From contig NZ_JAGDYM010000005.1 of the NCBI RefSeq assembly GCF_017565745.1, positions 291,895-355,894 on the forward strand: 64,000 nucleotides of DNA, given 5' to 3'. Shown piece after piece: positions 34,616 through 43,056 of this stretch (within the stretch, counting starts at the first letter, position 1; each line of letters opens with the position of its first letter). The notes beneath the pieces were generated by a model. The model was not told the origin of the DNA. It saw nothing but the letters and a program-made list of their open reading frames with translations, and made no database searches. Source of the DNA: Leucobacter weissii (GTDB taxonomy: Bacteria; Actinomycetota; Actinomycetes; Actinomycetales; Microbacteriaceae). The position numbers were made by a program, and so were the translations under genes.

Positions 34616-35317
34616 TCAGCCGCGGAAGGCGCGCAGAACGTCGACCGCCGAATTGAGCTCCCCCGTCGCGGATTCCTTCGACGTCTCCTCGACGCCGGTG
34701 GAGGCTCGCTGCAGAGCGGAATTGCGTCCGGTGATGTACCAGATCCCGACGGCCGGCTCATCCGCATGGTTGACGAACATGTGGGGGCGTTGGGATTCGA
34801 GGGCCGCGGAGTCGCCGGCACGGATGATGTGCGTCTCGAAGCCGAGGTGCAGGGTCAGCTCGCCGCTCAGCATGTAGATGTGCTCGACGCCGAGATGGCG
34901 CATGAGACGTCCCTCGACCGAACTCGATCCCCGCGGCTGGTAGGTCACTCGCAGAGCCTCGACGTCGACGGCGTCGAGCACCGCGAGCTTCTCCCAGCGC
35001 ACCCCGTTCTCCATCTCGAGCACCGGGTGGTCGTCCGCATGGATCTGCTGGTAGATCTGCCCGCCCACCGCGGCCTGCGCCGCCGCGGGCGTCTCGACGG
35101 CCGCCGCGGCCGGATCGGCTCGTCCCAGCAGGGTGTCGGTCGAGACGCCGAGGTGCGAGACCAGGGCGTAGAGCGTGCTGACCGAGGGCTTGGTCTTGCC
35201 GGTCTCGACCTGGGAGAGGAGGCTGGGGGATACGCCGATTGCTGAAGCCAGCGAGCGGAGGCTCATCCCTTGGGCTTCGCGCGCTGCTCGCAGGCGCGGT
35301 CCAAGGTCTTCGGACAT
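34616..35317 (-). CDS. XRE-cupin transcriptional regulator
   Basis: This is a 233-aa regulator with an N-terminal XRE helix-turn-helix (LRSLASAIGVSPSLLSQVE, residues about 20-40) and a C-terminal cupin fold (about 125-205) with EHIYMLSGELTLHLG. Such proteins sense a small catabolic intermediate in the cupin pocket. It sits just behind the ketopantoate-reductase-like operon and is preceded by a perfect palindrome at 35333-35347, likely its own operator. It is a candidate for the regulator of the 17-bp motif regulon, though that motif does not occur at its own promoter. Confidence 0.88.
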   Translation of the reverse strand: MSEDLGPRLRAAREAQGMSLRSLASAIGVSPSLLSQVETGKTKPSVSTLYALVSHLGVSTDTLLGRADPAAAAVETPAAAQAAVGGQIYQQIHADDHPVLEMENGVRWEKLAVLDAVDVEALRVTYQPRGSSSVEGRLMRHLGVEHIYMLSGELTLHLGFETHIIRAGDSAALESQRPHMFVNHADEPAVGIWYITGRNSALQRASTGVEETSKESATGELNSAVDVLRAFRG

Positions 35318-35332
35318 CGTGATTCCCTTCGT

Positions 35333-35347
35333 ACCGTCGACGACGGT
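35333..35347. promoter_or_regulatory. 15-bp palindrome before the XRE-cupin gene
   Basis: ACCGTCG-A-CGACGGT is perfectly symmetrical and lies 15 bp before the regulator's start, just after the stop of the upstream gene. It is a probable autoregulatory operator. Confidence 0.45.
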
Positions 35348-35362
35348 GGTATTCGTGTCAGT

Positions 35363-36421
35363 CTATTCCAGAAGCCCGCCCCGACGCGGTACCGACGGGA
35401 AGTCCGTCGTCTTGTCGAGTAGTATTCCGAGGTTTTCGGTGCCGGCCGGCCGTTCCCCGCGCTCGATCCGTCGCGCGAGCTCGAGGATCCGGGTGTTCGA
35501 CGGCGCCCGATCCGCGTCGAGCACGTCGAGCACGGTGCCGTTGATCTCCTCGATCTCCGCGCGCCGCCCCTTGCGCCAGTCCTGCAGCACCGTGGTCAGC
35601 GTGTCCGGGAGCGTGTAGTCGGAGAGGACGATGCCGAGGAGGTACTCGACGTAGCGCTCGCGCGTCAGGTGATCCGCGCGCACCTCCCCGTCGAATATGG
35701 GGACGATGCTGCGGCCGTCCGCGAGTGCGGCGTCGAGGGCCTCGTGGCCCGCCTCCAGCATGAAGTCGTGCATGCCCGGGAGCGCGATCGCCTCGGCGAG
35801 GGGGAGATCCAGGATCGCCGACGGAACCAGCTCGCAGGAGTTCGCCACCAGCTTCATCCACTTCGCCGAGCGGATGTCGTCCACGATCACGATGCTCGCA
35901 GCGGGGGAGAGCACCCTGGCGGCCTGCTCCGCACGGGCCTGGGAGGCGGGGGTCTCTCCGCCGAGCGCCAGCCACATCGGTGCCTGCTGCTCGATGTCGC
36001 CCGGGTCGAACATGTTGGCTGCGACCTCGATGACGCAGCCGATGGCGCGATCGGCCCCGAAGACCTCGCGGACGGTGTCGAGCGTCATCCCGTTCTGGAC
36101 GGCGACCACGGCGCCCTCGGCGGCCAGGTGCGGCCGCAGCAGTTCGCAGGCCCATCGGGTGTCGTAGGCCTTGACGCCCAGCACGATCAGGTCGAACTGC
36201 GGTGCCGGCTCGGCGAGCTCGCAGAGGTGCAGGATCGGGAGGCGCGTCGTGCGCGCACCGTCCGCGGTGCGGACGGTGAGGCCCTGCTCCCGAACGGCCT
36301 CGACCTGCGCGGGCCAGGGATCGATCGCCGTCACGTCGGCGCCGGCCTCGACCAGTGCGGCGGCGATGGCGCCGCCGTTCGCACCCGCTCCGAAGACGGC
36401 GATGCGGGGGGAGGCGGTCAT
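35363..36421 (-). CDS. Ketopantoate-reductase-family oxidoreductase (KPR-like 1)
   Basis: This 352-aa NADP-dependent protein has the PanE architecture: Rossmann motif FGAGANGG, VQNGM, the SAKWMKLVAN segment and the C-terminal LQDWRKGRRAEIEEING, which matches the QDxxxGRxTEIDxxNG block of PanE. It is longer than true PanE (about 300 aa) and is one of three paralogs in the window, so it is unlikely to be for pantothenate. It is the last gene of a coupled operon (KPR-like 2, Dabb, KPR-like 1, each overlapping by 4 bp). It probably reduces or oxidises a 2-oxo/2-hydroxy acid or branched aldol-type compound. Confidence 0.87.
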   Translation of the reverse strand: MTASPRIAVFGAGANGGAIAAALVEAGADVTAIDPWPAQVEAVREQGLTVRTADGARTTRLPILHLCELAEPAPQFDLIVLGVKAYDTRWACELLRPHLAAEGAVVAVQNGMTLDTVREVFGADRAIGCVIEVAANMFDPGDIEQQAPMWLALGGETPASQARAEQAARVLSPAASIVIVDDIRSAKWMKLVANSCELVPSAILDLPLAEAIALPGMHDFMLEAGHEALDAALADGRSIVPIFDGEVRADHLTRERYVEYLLGIVLSDYTLPDTLTTVLQDWRKGRRAEIEEINGTVLDVLDADRAPSNTRILELARRIERGERPAGTENLGILLDKTTDFPSVPRRGGLLE

Positions 36422-36729
36422 CTCGGCGCTCCGGCTTCGTAGTCGACGACGGACTTGTCGGTCACCAGCGCCCCGACGATCGTCAACGCCGCCTGATGAG
36501 CGGGGTGGACCTGATAGGCGGCGAGCGCCTCGAAGGAATCGTGAAGCGAGATCAGCACGGCATCCCAGTGGCCGGGGACCGCGCCGTCATCGATGCCGAT
36601 CTCGAGCGAGCGCACCCCGGGGACGACCTCCGCGAGCGGCTCCAGGGCTGAGCGGAGCTCCGAAGCCGCCGCCGCCCGGCCCTCGGGGTCCCGGGCACGG
36701 AAGCGGAACGTGACGACATGCCGGATCAT
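36418..36729 (-). CDS. Dabb-domain (stress-responsive A/B barrel) protein
   Basis: This is a 103-aa ferredoxin-like alpha/beta-barrel protein. The MIRHVVTFRF start and DAVLISLHDSFEALAAYQVHPAH are typical of Dabb proteins, which act as small dimeric enzymes or binding proteins in catabolic clusters. It overlaps the genes on both sides by 4 bp, so it must work together with the two KPR-like enzymes. The reaction is unknown. Confidence 0.85.
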   Translation of the reverse strand: MIRHVVTFRFRARDPEGRAAAASELRSALEPLAEVVPGVRSLEIGIDDGAVPGHWDAVLISLHDSFEALAAYQVHPAHQAALTIVGALVTDKSVVDYEAGAPR

Positions 36730-37808
36730 CGACCGACCCCCCGGTTCGCGGTCCGTGCTCGAGCGGGCACGAGCACGGGTTCTCTGACGATCTCCCGCAT
36801 GAGTGCGGCGTTCGCGAGGCTCGGAACGAGTTCGCCGCGTTCGATGCGTTCCCCGATCCGCAGGATCGCCTCGTTCACCGGCGCCTTCCCGCCCAGGCGC
36901 TCGCGCAGCTCGACGATGTACCCGTTGAAGCCGTCGAGTTCGGCGCGACGCCCCTTCTGCCAGTCCTGCAGCACCGCCACGCGGGTGTCGGGCAGTGAGA
37001 ACGACTCGAGCACGGCGTCGAGGAGATCGAGAGCGTACTGGTCGGAGTCCGGCACCTCATCGGCGGTCTTGCCGAAGATGGGCAGCATCGTGATGCCCGC
37101 GTCGATCGCGAGCTGGTAGGCCTCGCGCGCCGCGAGATCCATGACCTTTCGCATATCCTTCTCGCCGACCGCGGTGAGCAGGGGGACTCCGAGTATCGCG
37201 GAGGGCAGCATCTCGGGAATGTTGGCGATGAGCTTCATCCACTTCGAGGAGCGGATGTCATCGGACACCTCGGTCGTGCCCGCGTGGCTCAGCGCCGCGA
37301 CCACTGCCTCGAGTTGAGGCGTGCGCTCACCGTCGAGCGTGCCGACGGTGAACCACGTGCCCTCCGGCGGCACCTGCCTCACCACCGTGCCGGGTTCGAA
37401 CACGTTCGCAGCGATGCCGAGCACCGCTCCGATCGTGCGCTCGGACCCGACGACCTCGGCCACCACGTCGATCGTCATGCCGTTCTGCAGCCCGACGATC
37501 ACGGAGTCCTCGTGCAACAGCGGCTTGATGAGCTCGACCGACCAGCGGGTGTCGTAGGTCTTCGTCGAGATGAAGACGATGTCGAAGGGCTCTCGCAGCT
37601 CCGCCACCTGGGCGAGGTGATAGGCGTTCACCTCGGTGACCTCGGTGCGGTCGGGCATCTGCACGGTCAGGCCGTGCGCGCGCATCGCCTCGATATGGGC
37701 GGGCCACTGATCGATGAACGTGACATCGAGTCCGGCACGCACCATATCCGCGCCGATCGACGCCCCGTTCGCGCCGGTGCCGAGCACCGCAATCCGCTGA
37801 TCGTTCAC
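36726..37808 (-). CDS. Ketopantoate-reductase-family oxidoreductase (KPR-like 2)
   Basis: This is a 360-aa paralog of the genes at 35363 and 50539. It has VLGTGANGASIGAD, DVTFIDQWPA, LQNGMT, SSKWMKLIAN and LQDWQKGRRAELD. It is closest to KPR-like 3 at 50539-51651: both share GTGANG, FIDQWPA and the C-terminal REPVxVPAR. It is the first gene of the KPR-Dabb-KPR operon. A strong copy of the 17-bp motif lies 31 bp before its start (37840-37856), so it likely belongs to that regulon. Confidence 0.88.
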   Translation of the reverse strand: MNDQRIAVLGTGANGASIGADMVRAGLDVTFIDQWPAHIEAMRAHGLTVQMPDRTEVTEVNAYHLAQVAELREPFDIVFISTKTYDTRWSVELIKPLLHEDSVIVGLQNGMTIDVVAEVVGSERTIGAVLGIAANVFEPGTVVRQVPPEGTWFTVGTLDGERTPQLEAVVAALSHAGTTEVSDDIRSSKWMKLIANIPEMLPSAILGVPLLTAVGEKDMRKVMDLAAREAYQLAIDAGITMLPIFGKTADEVPDSDQYALDLLDAVLESFSLPDTRVAVLQDWQKGRRAELDGFNGYIVELRERLGGKAPVNEAILRIGERIERGELVPSLANAALMREIVREPVLVPARARTANRGVGR

Positions 37809-37839
37809 TCGTCCACTCCACCTCGCCGTGCTCGGAGCC

Positions 37840-37856
37840 GTTCACTCAAAGTAAAC
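37840..37856. promoter_or_regulatory. 17-bp regulon motif, KPR operon
   Basis: GTTCACT-CAA-AGTAAAC fits GTTTAGT-N3-AGTRAAC, with arms complementary at 6 of 7 positions. It lies 31 bp before KPR-like 2 on the minus strand. Confidence 0.6.
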
Positions 37857-37886
37857 AAGATCATACACGGCTGATCCATCGGAGGG

Positions 37887-38609
37887 CTATTGCGCCGTGT
37901 AGCCGCCGTCGAGCACCAGTTCCGCGCCCGTCATGTAGCTCGACTCGTCGCTCGCGAGGAACAGCGCTCCGTTGGCGATCTCCCGCGGCGAGCCCAGACG
38001 TCCGAGCGGCGTCTGCGCCAGCACCCCCGCGGTGATGTCGGCATCCTGTGCGGCGATCAGCGGGGTGTCGATGAGGCCCGGATGCAGCGAGTTGCACCGG
38101 ATGCCGTCGGAGATGTACGAGAGCGCGACGTTCTTGCTCAGCGAGCGGACGGCGGCCTTCGAAGCGGTGTAGGCGGCCACGCCGGCGGCTCCCGCGATGC
38201 CCCAGATGGAGGACGTGTTGATGATCGAGCCGCTCCCCTGCTCCCGCATGACCGGGATGACGGTCCGGCAGCCGTAGAAGACGCCGTTCAGGTTCACGTC
38301 CACCACCTGGTTCCAGTCCTCGAGCGCGATCTCGGCGACGGCCTCGTAGGCCTTGACGATGCCGGCGTTGTTGAAGAGCACGTCGATGCGTCCGTGCTCT
38401 CGGACGATGTCGGCGACGGTGCTCCGCCACTGGGACGGGTCGGTCACGTCGAGTCGGACGAAGGCGATGGAGTCGGCGGCATAGGGGTCCGTCGCCGTGA
38501 TGTCGGCGGCGTAGACGATCGCTCCCTCCTCTGCGAAGCGCTCTGCGGTCGCCCGTCCGATGCCTCCGGCCGCGCCGGTGACGAGTGCGATCTTTCCTGC
38601 GAGTCTCAT
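37887..38609 (-). CDS. Short-chain dehydrogenase/reductase (SDR 3)
   Basis: This is a 240-aa classical SDR with TGAAGGIG, NNAG, Ser in SSIWGIAG and YTASK. It ends in LDGGYTAQ. It is a paralog of SDR 2 at 17966-18688. It lies upstream of the KPR operon in the same direction, with 78 bp between them that contain the regulon motif. A weak copy of the motif (9 of 14 fixed positions) lies before its own start near 38651. Probably a polyol or secondary alcohol dehydrogenase. Confidence 0.9.
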   Translation of the reverse strand: MRLAGKIALVTGAAGGIGRATAERFAEEGAIVYAADITATDPYAADSIAFVRLDVTDPSQWRSTVADIVREHGRIDVLFNNAGIVKAYEAVAEIALEDWNQVVDVNLNGVFYGCRTVIPVMREQGSGSIINTSSIWGIAGAAGVAAYTASKAAVRSLSKNVALSYISDGIRCNSLHPGLIDTPLIAAQDADITAGVLAQTPLGRLGSPREIANGALFLASDESSYMTGAELVLDGGYTAQ

Positions 38610-39041
38610 GGTTCCTCCTCAGTGAATGGTGCTGGCCGGGCCATCCGAGTGTTAAGCGTTGGTGTTCATGCGTGGACGACGCCGGCGGGGGTCGGCTCTG
38701 ACTCTCGCGATACTAGTGCTCACAAGCGCAGAACGCACGAGAAAACAAGAAAGAGGCGCGTATGCGGCCGATATGCAATCGTTCGCAAAATTGAAATATG
38801 ATTGTGTTATGTTACTCGTTGAGCTGCAGTGCTGCACATTCACGTACGTCACTGCTATACAACATCTGGATTGACGCATGCGAGGTCAGGTCATGAGGGC
38901 ATCTTCCCAACTCACCCCGACGGGATGCTCGTCCGGCGCCTCTCGCGCGTCCGGGAGGCGAGCGGAGGACTCGGCTCTGCGCGGGGCGCAGTGCTCGACG
39001 ACGTGCCCAGAGAACCCCCCGAGCGATAGGAACTCCGAGAG
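38610..39041. other. Divergent control region with an AT-rich core, no gene seen
   Basis: This 432-bp gap lies between SDR 3 (leftward) and a zinc alcohol dehydrogenase (rightward). Positions 38740-38880 are much richer in A+T than the rest of the window. The region holds motif C at 38769-38786, a weak 17-bp motif at 38651-38667 and a small CGCCTC/GAGGCG hairpin (38937-38960) in the leader. The short frames across it have no ribosome sites. Confidence 0.6.
38769..38786. promoter_or_regulatory. Shared 18-mer motif C, copy 1
   Basis: Read on the minus strand this is GCGAACGATTGCATATCG. It matches 15 of 18 bases of the sequence at 62584-62601, which lies before a binding-protein gene. Confidence 0.4.
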
Positions 39042-40166
39042 ATGACCATCACCACAGACGCGGTGCCCGACACGATGCGCGCAGCTGTGTATCACGGCAA
39101 CCGCGATATCCGCTTCGAGACGGTGCCCGCGCCCTCCGCCGGGCCGGGGGAGCTGCTGCTCCGCACCGGCACCGTGGGGGTCTGCGGCTCCGATCTGGGC
39201 GAGTTCGCCCACGGTCCCCTGCAGCACCCCGTCGAGGTCGCCCATCCGCACACCGGCCATCTCGGCCCGATCGTGCCGGGCCACGAGTTCTCGGGCACCG
39301 TCATCGCGGTGGGCGACGGGGTGAGCGACGAATGGGTCGGCAAGACCGTCGCCTCATGCGGCTCGGTGTGCTGCGGCGAGTGCGGTCCTTGCCGGAGGGG
39401 GGAGTCGAACCTCTGCACCACCTACAGCGGTGTCGGCCTCCACCGCAACGGCGCCCTCGGCGAATACGTGAGCACCCCGGTCGAGGCCTGCATCGCGGTC
39501 GATGAGCTGGGGCTCTCGATGGACGAGGCCGCCCTCTGCCAGCCGATGGCGATCGCCGTGCACAACGTGCGGCGCGTCGGCGACGTGAACGGCGAGACCG
39601 TTCTGCTCACCGGTGCGGGCGGGATCGGCGCCTTCCTGGCGTACGTGCTCACGCAGCTGGGCGCCAAGGCGATCGTGGTGGATCGCGATGAGCGCCGTCT
39701 GGCCATAGCCGAGGAGCTCGGGGCCTATCGCACCGTGCTGGTGGACGGCGCGGACGATCGGGCGCGCATCCGGCAGGCCGTGGAGGGCGAGGACGTGCGC
39801 CTCTTCCTCGAGGCGACCGGAGTGCGCCCGGTGCTCGACACCGTGCTCGCGATCTCGCCGAAGGGTGCGCGCATCGTGGCCATCGGCATTCAGCACGCGC
39901 CCGTCGAGATCGATCTCGCGGCTCTCACGCTGATGGAGAAGACGCTCATCGGCTCGAACGCCCTCGTCCGGGAGGTCGACTTCCCCATCGCGGTGGATCT
40001 GGTCGCCCGACGCCGAGGGCGCTGGAGCATCGTGGCACCGCGCGTGCTGCCGCTCGACAGGCTGGTCTCGGATGCCCTCGTGCCGATGAGCGAGGGCCGA
40101 GCCAGCGCGATCAAGATCCTCGTCGATCCGTCGGCCGCCGAGATCCGCGACAGCGAGACCGGCTGA
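39042..40166 (+). CDS. Zinc-dependent medium-chain alcohol dehydrogenase (butanediol-dehydrogenase-like)
   Basis: This is a 374-aa MDR enzyme. The catalytic zinc site is in GVCGSDLGEF and PGHEFSG, the structural zinc site is the four-Cys run CCGECGPCRRGESNLC, and the NAD motif is GAGGIGAF. The HPHTGHLGPIVPGHEFSG insert is like that of (R,R)-2,3-butanediol dehydrogenases. It probably oxidises a vicinal diol or polyol. It stands alone behind a long divergent control region. It is related to the enzyme at 41727-42791. Confidence 0.9.
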   Translation: MTITTDAVPDTMRAAVYHGNRDIRFETVPAPSAGPGELLLRTGTVGVCGSDLGEFAHGPLQHPVEVAHPHTGHLGPIVPGHEFSGTVIAVGDGVSDEWVGKTVASCGSVCCGECGPCRRGESNLCTTYSGVGLHRNGALGEYVSTPVEACIAVDELGLSMDEAALCQPMAIAVHNVRRVGDVNGETVLLTGAGGIGAFLAYVLTQLGAKAIVVDRDERRLAIAEELGAYRTVLVDGADDRARIRQAVEGEDVRLFLEATGVRPVLDTVLAISPKGARIVAIGIQHAPVEIDLAALTLMEKTLIGSNALVREVDFPIAVDLVARRRGRWSIVAPRVLPLDRLVSDALVPMSEGRASAIKILVDPSAAEIRDSETG

Positions 40167-40193
40167 GAACCGTCGAGCGCCTCGGCCGGGCGC

Positions 40194-40640
40194 TCAGCGA
40201 GGCCACTGCCAGAGTTCCAGCTGCACGCCGTCGGGGTCTCGCAGATACGCCCACTGGGAGCCGGCGAGTGCTCCCTCGGAAAGCGTGACCGGGGGCGCGT
40301 TGAACACCGCGCCGCGTTCGGTGAGCGCGCGGTAGGCCTCCTCCATGTCGTCCACTTGGAAGCAGAGGTGCGCGGCGCCGACGTCGCAGTTGCGCAGCGA
40401 GAAGTCCTCGCCCTCCGGCGCCGTGTACTCGAGGAACTCGATGCGGGTGGAGCCGACCTCGATCATCGAATAGTCGAGCACTGCTCCCGGCACTTCGACG
40501 CCGGCTTCGAGCTCGGCGCCCTCGTTGTGATTGACGGGCCCGTGCTCGAGCCCGAACATCGTGCTGTACCACTCGAACGATCGCTTCATATCGCGTACGG
40601 TGATGCCGACGTGGTGGAGGCCTTCGACGCTGAAAGACAC
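40194..40640 (-). CDS. VOC family protein (glyoxalase/epimerase-like)
   Basis: This is a 148-aa single-chain VOC protein. Metal ligands are placed as His in HHVGITV, Glu in IEFLEY, His in AHLCFQV and Glu in LELWQW, the glyoxalase/epimerase pattern. A methylmalonyl-CoA-epimerase-like or lactoylglutathione-lyase-like reaction is possible. It is convergent with the alcohol dehydrogenase gene and divergent from SDR 4. A good regulon motif (40669-40685) lies 28 bp before its start. Confidence 0.85.
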   Translation of the reverse strand: MSFSVEGLHHVGITVRDMKRSFEWYSTMFGLEHGPVNHNEGAELEAGVEVPGAVLDYSMIEVGSTRIEFLEYTAPEGEDFSLRNCDVGAAHLCFQVDDMEEAYRALTERGAVFNAPPVTLSEGALAGSQWAYLRDPDGVQLELWQWPR

Positions 40641-40668
40641 GGTGAACTCCTTTGTGTGACGATTGGAT

Positions 40669-40685
40669 CTACACTGCCAGTGAAC
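40669..40685. promoter_or_regulatory. 17-bp regulon motif, VOC gene
   Basis: CTACACT-GCC-AGTGAAC has an intact right arm and a partial left arm. It is 28 bp before the VOC start. A TGAACAC/GTGTTCA inverted repeat overlaps it. Confidence 0.45.
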
Positions 40686-40793
40686 ACGATTCCGCGCCGG
40701 TGTTCAATCCCCGGCGCGGCACGGCCGCACCGCGGAGACGTCATTCGATCCGAGAAACTGGGAGATTCCGGACACGCTCGCCAAGAACGTTGA

Positions 40794-40810
40794 GTTTAGT
40801 TATAGTGAAC
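40794..40810. promoter_or_regulatory. 17-bp regulon motif, SDR 4
   Basis: GTTTAGT-TAT-AGTGAAC is an almost perfect copy. It contains a -10-like TATAGT (40801-40806) and lies 55 bp before SDR 4, a layout that suits a repressor. Confidence 0.6.
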
Positions 40811-40865
40811 GCTGAAGCCGGTTCGCACCATGCGCCGGGAGCGCGGAGAACAAAGGAGTTTGCAT

Positions 40866-41645
40866 ATGGCGGGAAGACTCGAGAACCGTACGATCGTCGT
40901 CACGGGGGCCGGATCCGGCATCGGCGCGGGCATCAGCCGCGGCATGGCCGCGGAGGGGGCCAACCTGGTCGTCTCGGATCTGAACGGGGAGTCCGCGCAG
41001 ACCGTGGCCCGGCAGATCGTCGATGCGGGCGGATCGGCCATCGGGGTGCAGGCGGACGTGACGGACCGCGAGAGCGTGCGGGCGTCGATCGCAGAGGCGG
41101 TGAAGGAGTTCGGGCGCATCGACGCCTACTTCAACAACGCGGGCATGAACGCACCGCTCAAGTTCCTCGACATCACCGAGAGCAACTTCGAACTCATCAT
41201 GAGGGTGAACGCCCTCGGCGTGCTGATCGGCACCCAGGAGGCGGCCGAGCAGTTCCTGGCGCAGGGCTCGCCCGGCAAGGTGATCAACACCGCGTCGATC
41301 GCCGGGCGCACGGGCTTCCCCAACTTCGCGCCCTACAGCGCCGCGAAGTCCGCGGTCATCTCGCTGACTCAGGCGGCGGCTCGCGCCCTCGCCGAGCACC
41401 GCATCACCGTCAACGGCATCGCGCCCGGAGTGGTCGACACTCCGCTGTGGATCAAGCTCGACGCCGATCTCGAGGCGATCGGCGAGGGCGACTCCGGCTT
41501 CGCCTCCATGGCCGGTGACATTCTCCTCGGCCGGGCGGCGACGCCCGAGGATCTGATCCCGACCGCGGTCTTCCTGGCTGCGCCGGACTCGGATTACATC
41601 ACCGGCCAGATCATCCCCATCGAGGGCGGGATGATCCTGGTGTGA
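40866..41645 (+). CDS. Short-chain dehydrogenase/reductase (SDR 4)
   Basis: This is a 259-aa classical SDR with TGAGSGIG, NNAG, Ser in ASIAGR and YSAAK. It ends in IEGGMILV. AAAGGAG lies 8 bp before ATG 40866. It heads a unit with the zinc alcohol dehydrogenase 81 bp downstream and perhaps the system 2 importer. The neighbouring VOC gene is divergent, and both promoters carry the 17-bp motif. The YSAAK type with GxVDTPLW resembles polyol and acetoin reductases. Confidence 0.9.
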   Translation: MAGRLENRTIVVTGAGSGIGAGISRGMAAEGANLVVSDLNGESAQTVARQIVDAGGSAIGVQADVTDRESVRASIAEAVKEFGRIDAYFNNAGMNAPLKFLDITESNFELIMRVNALGVLIGTQEAAEQFLAQGSPGKVINTASIAGRTGFPNFAPYSAAKSAVISLTQAAARALAEHRITVNGIAPGVVDTPLWIKLDADLEAIGEGDSGFASMAGDILLGRAATPEDLIPTAVFLAAPDSDYITGQIIPIEGGMILV

Positions 41646-41726
41646 ATCGGCGTCGAGCGGGGAACCGGGCCGGACGGACCGAGCTCGGGGATCTTTGAAT
41701 CGAAGAGCGACGAAGGAGCATTGTCG

Positions 41727-42791
41727 ATGAAAGCCGCTGTCTTCTACGGGGCGCACGATATCCGTGTCGAGGACGTGCCGGAACCGGACCGGGTCCTGGC
41801 GCACGAGGTCCGCCTCCGGCCCATCTGGTGCGGGATCTGCGGCACCGATCTCCACGAGTACGCCCAGGGTCCCATCGTGATCCCGAGCGAGGAGCCGCAT
41901 CCGCTGACCGCCGCGTCGGCTCCGCAGATCCTCGGTCATGAGTTCTCGGCGGAGGTGCTCGAGATCGGCTCCGCCGTGACCGGCCTGCGGGTGGGGCAGA
42001 AGGTATCGGTCATGCCGCTCATCTTCTGCGGCACCTGCTACCAGTGCCGCCGCGGCCGCGGTCATCTCTGCGCCACCATGGCCTGCGTCGGACTGAGCTA
42101 CCGGTGGGGAGGCATCGCGGAGCAGTGCGTCGTCGCCGCCTCGCAGGTGACTCCCCTCGCGGAGACGATGTCCGACCTGCAGGGAGCGCTCGTCGAACCG
42201 ACCGCGGTCGCGGCCTATGGAGTGGATCGTGCGGGAGTCCGCCCCGGCGATGCCGTGCTGATCACCGGGGCCGGGCCGATCGGGGTGCTGGCCTCGCTGT
42301 ACGCCGCGTCGCTGGGCGCCCAGGTGTTCATCTCCGAGGTGAATCCGAAGCGGCTCGAGCTCGCGCGGAGCCTCGACGTGGGCGAGGTGCTGGATGCAGC
42401 GGTGGTCGACATCGCGGGCGAGCTCCGCGACCGCACCGAGGGCGTGGGCGTCGACGCGGTCGTCGAGTGCTCGGGCAACGAGCGTGCGCTGCAGACGGCT
42501 CTCGCGGCCGTCCGGGCCGCGGGGCACATCTCGCAGACCGGTCTGCACACGCGACCGGCCGTGATCGACCCGATGGTGCTCTCCGAGCGCGACATCACCC
42601 TGGGCGGGACCTGGTGCTTCCCGACGACCGATTGGCCGAGGATCATCGACCTCATCGGCCGGGGGCGGCTGCCCGTGGAGCGGGCCGTCAGCGCCCAGGT
42701 CCCGATCGATGAGGTGGTCGGCGGGTTCGAGACGCTGCTGGATCCGTCGGGGGATCAGGTGAAGATGCTGCTCCAGGCCACCCCCGGCTGA
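41727..42791 (+). CDS. Zinc-dependent medium-chain alcohol dehydrogenase ((R,R)-butanediol-dehydrogenase-like)
   Basis: This is a 354-aa MDR enzyme. GICGTDLHEYAQGPIVIP, HPLTxxxxPQILGHEFS and the Cys run CGTCYQCRRGRGHLC are typical of butanediol dehydrogenase. The NAD motif is GAGPIGVL. ATG 41727 follows GAAGGAG. It probably oxidises a vicinal diol or hydroxyketone and is co-transcribed with SDR 4. With the enzyme at 39042 it suggests a chain of two oxidations on neighbouring carbons. Confidence 0.9.
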   Translation: MKAAVFYGAHDIRVEDVPEPDRVLAHEVRLRPIWCGICGTDLHEYAQGPIVIPSEEPHPLTAASAPQILGHEFSAEVLEIGSAVTGLRVGQKVSVMPLIFCGTCYQCRRGRGHLCATMACVGLSYRWGGIAEQCVVAASQVTPLAETMSDLQGALVEPTAVAAYGVDRAGVRPGDAVLITGAGPIGVLASLYAASLGAQVFISEVNPKRLELARSLDVGEVLDAAVVDIAGELRDRTEGVGVDAVVECSGNERALQTALAAVRAAGHISQTGLHTRPAVIDPMVLSERDITLGGTWCFPTTDWPRIIDLIGRGRLPVERAVSAQVPIDEVVGGFETLLDPSGDQVKMLLQATPG

Positions 42792-42828
42792 AGCAGCTGC
42801 CGCCCCGGTGCCGAGCCGCGGACAGATC

Positions 42829-42968
42829 GTTAATATATGCTAAACATCTTGCAGAGATCACTGGTGCAGGGATTGCTCTCAATATCGGCATAAACCGCTT
42901 GAAATCAAAGCTAGATCGACGACTAGGGTAACGATCCCGCATCGAAGTTGCGTTTAGTTCTTCTGTAC
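42829..42968 (+). promoter_or_regulatory. AT-rich control region of importer system 2
   Basis: This 265-bp gap before the permease gene contains GTTAATA-TAT-GCTAAAC (42829-42845) and GTTTAGT-TCT-TCTGTAC (42952-42968), both with 17-bp spacing and partial matches to the regulon motif. The stretch is much richer in A+T than its flanks. Confidence 0.4.
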
Positions 42969-43056
42969 TTATGTATGTTCTTGTTGCCAGGCGTAGAGTT
43001 TTGCTCAACGCGTGCGGGTGCTTCGGCCGCTCGCAGAATCTTTCAAAGGAGAAACG

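Noticed and set aside
38651..38667. A possible 17-bp motif copy before SDR 3
   Set aside because: Only about 9 of 14 fixed positions match; kept as a note in the control-region entry.
39395..39420. A stretch resembling a minus-strand tRNA T-arm (GGAGTCGAACCTC)
   Set aside because: It lies within the structural zinc site of the alcohol dehydrogenase at 39042-40166 and no cloverleaf can be built around it.
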